Of a stretch of 64,000 nucleotides of DNA, positions 61,501-64,000 are shown one piece after another. The stretch covers positions 186,001 through 250,000 of the forward strand of contig KV918835.1 of NCBI GenBank assembly GCA_002049455.2. The letters run 5' to 3'. The DNA is from Porphyra umbilicalis. Taxonomy: Eukaryota; Rhodophyta; Bangiophyceae; Bangiales; Bangiaceae. The first letter of the stretch is position 1, and each line of letters starts with the position of its first letter. The position numbers and the translations under genes were made by a program. A model generated the notes under the pieces. That model searched no databases. It was not told the DNA's origin and worked only from the letters and a program-made list of their open reading frames with translations.

Positions 61501-62230
61501 AGTTTTCGCCGCCGGCGGCGGCGGCCACCGCCAGAGCGTTCTTTTGTTTGCCGCCGCGCGGCAGCGGCCGCCGGCCGCCGCCCAGGCCGCAGGGGAGCCC
61601 ACGCCGGCGACCACCGCGTCGGCCCATGTCGAGGGGCGCGGGCGGGGGGCAGCGCGCGGATCTGCCGCAGGCGCGGGACGGCGTCCAGCGGCCGCCGCAG
61701 GGGCGGCCGGTAGGGGCGGGCGGGGGGCCGCCGGCACGACGTTGCGGGCCGCGGGGGCCGGCGACTTGGTCGACCGCGGCGGGGGCGGCGGCGCAGATCG
61801 CCGACGCAACAGCGGGGGAGCCGGGGGGAAGGGCGGGCGGAGCCGGGGGGAAGGGCGGGGGGCGCTCAGCGGCGGGAGGTGGGGGAGCACGCGTGGGTAG
61901 GGGGATAGCGGCGCCGACTAAGCCGCTAATAGCGAATAGCGGCGCCGCGCCAGCCAAAAAAAAGCGAGGTTCCAGAAGAGGACCATTCTCAGCCATCGAT
62001 CCTCCGTAAGTCTCGAAACGGCCAACAGCAAGAGCGATCGCTTTGCCGTCGCCGTAAATCGACGGCGACGGCGTCGAGCAACGCCGCGATCGCGCGCGCC
62101 GTCGCGGCGACGGCGGCGGCCCCCCCGCCGCCGCCGCGTCCATCGCCGCCGCGCCGCCGCGGGGGGGGTGCCCGGACCCCCAACGCACCCTCGCCGCGAC
62201 ACCGTCTCGCCAGGCACAGCCACTCGTCTT
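58600..62230 (-). pseudogene. LINE-like ORF1 remnant
   Basis: A 1061-codon minus ORF (58705-61890) plus neighbouring frames. It shows features of algal L1-type non-LTR retrotransposon ORFs: STWADAVVAGVG near the N-terminus, a block LRELLSAAAGLPKRAVVDVD and LAEVRLLAQHADAFEAAVAL, and in another frame a C2H2-like finger CPVASCGATAAGNPLWLGVR with SHLRDAH (about 59050-58950). No reverse transcriptase or endonuclease motif is visible, and protein-like segments alternate between frames (for example LSAEAARRWRAFYVRA and AHWDGLRPLLPQELAPYVQQ at 61100-60970), so several frameshifts are likely. Long GC-rich ORFs arise by chance here; only the listed blocks are evidence. The family call is tentative. Confidence 0.35.
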
Positions 62231-64000
62231 CAAGCCGCCTCGAGCGGGTAATCGTAGACTGCTCACCGGGTCCTTTCGTGGGGGGTGATATGGTGCTTCG
62301 CTCCTCACCTCTGGAAGAGGTGATACTGGTATAGATATTAATCTTTCCATTAATAAAACCAACATCTATTTAATTGATCGGCAAAATTCTTCTTGTCGTT
62401 GAAGTGGGCCGTATAATTCTCAACCGACCCAACTTTGGCGTGTTCGCTGATCCTTCCACCGTCCACACCGACACGACTTCACTTCTACCGCACCCACGGC
62501 CCCCCGTTCCGGACCGGGCGGGGGCAGGGACGTCCCTGCCCCTCACCCGTCCCTGCCCCACCCCCGGTCGCTGCCCCCGCCCCCGGACGCTGCCCCCCCC
62601 CCCGGTCACTGCGCCCCCCCCGGTCGCTTCTCCCCCCCCCTCTGCCCCAGTTTCGTCGCTGGCTGTGTACGACATCCTCCTCGCGTCTTCTCTTCACCTG
62701 TATGTGAGCCTTTGCAGTGTCGTCGTAAAGCGAGAGTGTACGTCGGATAGCGGTTGGGAGTACTCACTGTGGGGGGGAGGACATGTTTTCCCCGGTTCCT
62801 GGCCGCTGAGAGGCCAGCCCCTGATCACGCTCTGACCTGTGGTATGTGTCATGTTCTTTCCTCTCTGGCTGCCGCTGAAGTTTTTTTTTTTGCAGCCAGC
62901 GACGTGCGGTCGTCGCAGCGGCAGTGGGGGTGTGGCGGGGTGGCGGTTTGTCGAGGAGGGGGGGATTGATGGGGTCGACAGGGGTCAAGGGGTGGCGGGG
63001 GTGCGGGAGTGGCGGGGTTGGCGGGCACGCGGGCGGACGTTCCTGAGTTGGGGGCAAACTATTGTTGCTACTGTAAGGAAGCAAGTTGTAGTGAGCAATC
63101 GCTGAAGAGCTCTGGTGAAAGAGCCTCTTTCGAGCGCAGGCAGAGCTTATTAGCGAAGCTCCTCTATGAGACGGACACGGAAAGGGCCCTCCAGCTGTCC
63201 CAATAGGGCGCTGATTGGTCAATCTGCCTTGATCCAGGTGGGATGCTTTCCGGGTTCCTGACCGTCCATTCTTACCTCGGAAGCGACACTTGGTCGATCT
63301 ATTATTTAATTGGTGGTTGCTGCCTGCTGCATTCTGCGAATGTCGCTCTGTCGTATTTTGTTGGGAATGAAACTTGATTGAGAAGTGAGACTGTGGTTTC
63401 GGCTGCTGTAGTTTTGGTGTGGAGGCTGTCCCCCCAGCTCGTGCTAGCGAGCCTCCAGTGTGGTGGTCCATTGCGAGGGTCAGGCTGGGTGGGGTGTGTG
63501 TGTGATGACGGCGATGACCGAATGTGGTCAATTTACGTTTGGTTGTGGGGAGGGGCGCTGGGGGCCGCGGGCTGCGATGAGGGGTAAGGGGGTAGTTAGA
63601 CCAGGATGAAAAGAGTCCTGGACCAAAGCGGTTTCTCAACCAGAAGACGGCAGAAAGGGGGATTGGGTGCCGGGGATGTCAACAACGGCGGGGAAGAACG
63701 TGGGTGGCGCCTGATAGCTCCGACAGAGAGAGCGGATTTGGGCAACGTGGCGATAAGAAACTGCTTGGTGCTTCTAATAAGTATTTGTCGGTTCACATTG
63801 GCGTGTAGATTTACAAGAGGCATTTGCACGAGCTTCGCTAACGGCCCCCCGCCACTGGGGGGGCTTCTATTGATTTTAGCTCTAAAGCGAGATCTTGTCA
63901 ACAATTTAAGCCCGAGTAGCATCGTCTCAATTGCGTACCACACTACTGGGGCGCGCAAAGGTGTACTGGGTCGTACTGCGGCCTAGAATTTGTACCAGAA
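62231..64000. other. Right edge, no gene recognised
   Basis: A C-rich tract at about 62555-62650 repeats CCCCCGGTCGCTGC-like units about five times. The 291-codon minus ORF at 62764-63639 is Pro/His/Ser-rich without a domain. From 63050 the DNA becomes less GC-rich; a minus ORF at 63596-63958 shows no recognisable family. Confidence 0.4.

Noticed and set aside
58705-61890. Single intact 1061-residue host protein
   Set aside because: Protein-like blocks switch between frames along the stretch, so the long ORF is mostly a GC artefact over a decayed element.
62764-63639. 291-codon minus-strand ORF
   Set aside because: Low-complexity Pro/His/Ser sequence with no domain or supporting context.

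Overview
This is a GC-rich eukaryotic nuclear window made almost entirely of transposable elements in several states of decay. No bacterial signature is visible: there are no operons, no Shine-Dalgarno spacing, no rRNA and no CRISPR. The mix of PIF/Harbinger, piggyBac, hAT, Ty1/copia and Ty3/gypsy elements, the runs of CCGCCGGCGG-type sequence and the abundant Gly/Ala/Pro minisatellites fit a GC-rich alga. A bangiophyte red alga (Porphyra/Pyropia type) is my best guess, but that is inference from composition, not proof.

Layout. 0-2.7 kb: a copy of a ~0.7 kb dispersed repeat (R1) and low-complexity DNA. 2.7-6.7 kb: a decayed piggyBac element. 8.6-16.8 kb: a structurally complete 8.2 kb PIF/Harbinger element with 31-bp inverted repeats and TTA target duplications; its DDE transposase (+) and Myb/SANT-like partner (-) are convergent. 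17.7-18.6 kb: one hypothetical ORF. 19.2-33.4 kb: a Ty3/gypsy fossil on the minus strand into which two young Ty1/copia elements (A, B) have inserted, each with 418-bp LTRs and exact 5-bp duplications. 33.4-38.4 kb: a second, decayed Harbinger element of the same two-gene plan, carrying a 399-bp MITE at its transposase stop codon and a copia solo LTR in its SANT-like gene. 38.5-39.7 kb: a Cys-rich gene of unknown function. 41.4-49.3 kb: a second gypsy fossil (+ strand integrase, chromodomain, 587-bp 3' LTR) with two ~0.74 kb hAT-type elements and a long antisense RGG-rich ORF block. 50.7-52.8 kb: a 145-bp foldback, a second copy of the MITE, a C-rich tract and an AT-rich island with a tRNA-like sequence. 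52.8-64 kb: R1 copy 2, an unknown gene, a broken ankyrin-repeat gene, a GT61-like glycosyltransferase remnant, a 19-bp minisatellite and a LINE-like ORF1 remnant.

How the parts relate. The insertions give a relative order. Gypsy 1 is older than copia A and B. Harbinger 2 is older than the gypsy LTR that cuts its 5' side, the MITE and the solo copia LTR. Gypsy 2 is older than hAT element 2. Harbinger 1 is the best-preserved DNA transposon. Host coding potential is sparse: the ankyrin gene, the GT61-like remnant, the Cys-rich gene and two unknown ORFs are the only candidates, and all but one of these contain in-frame stops or frame changes.
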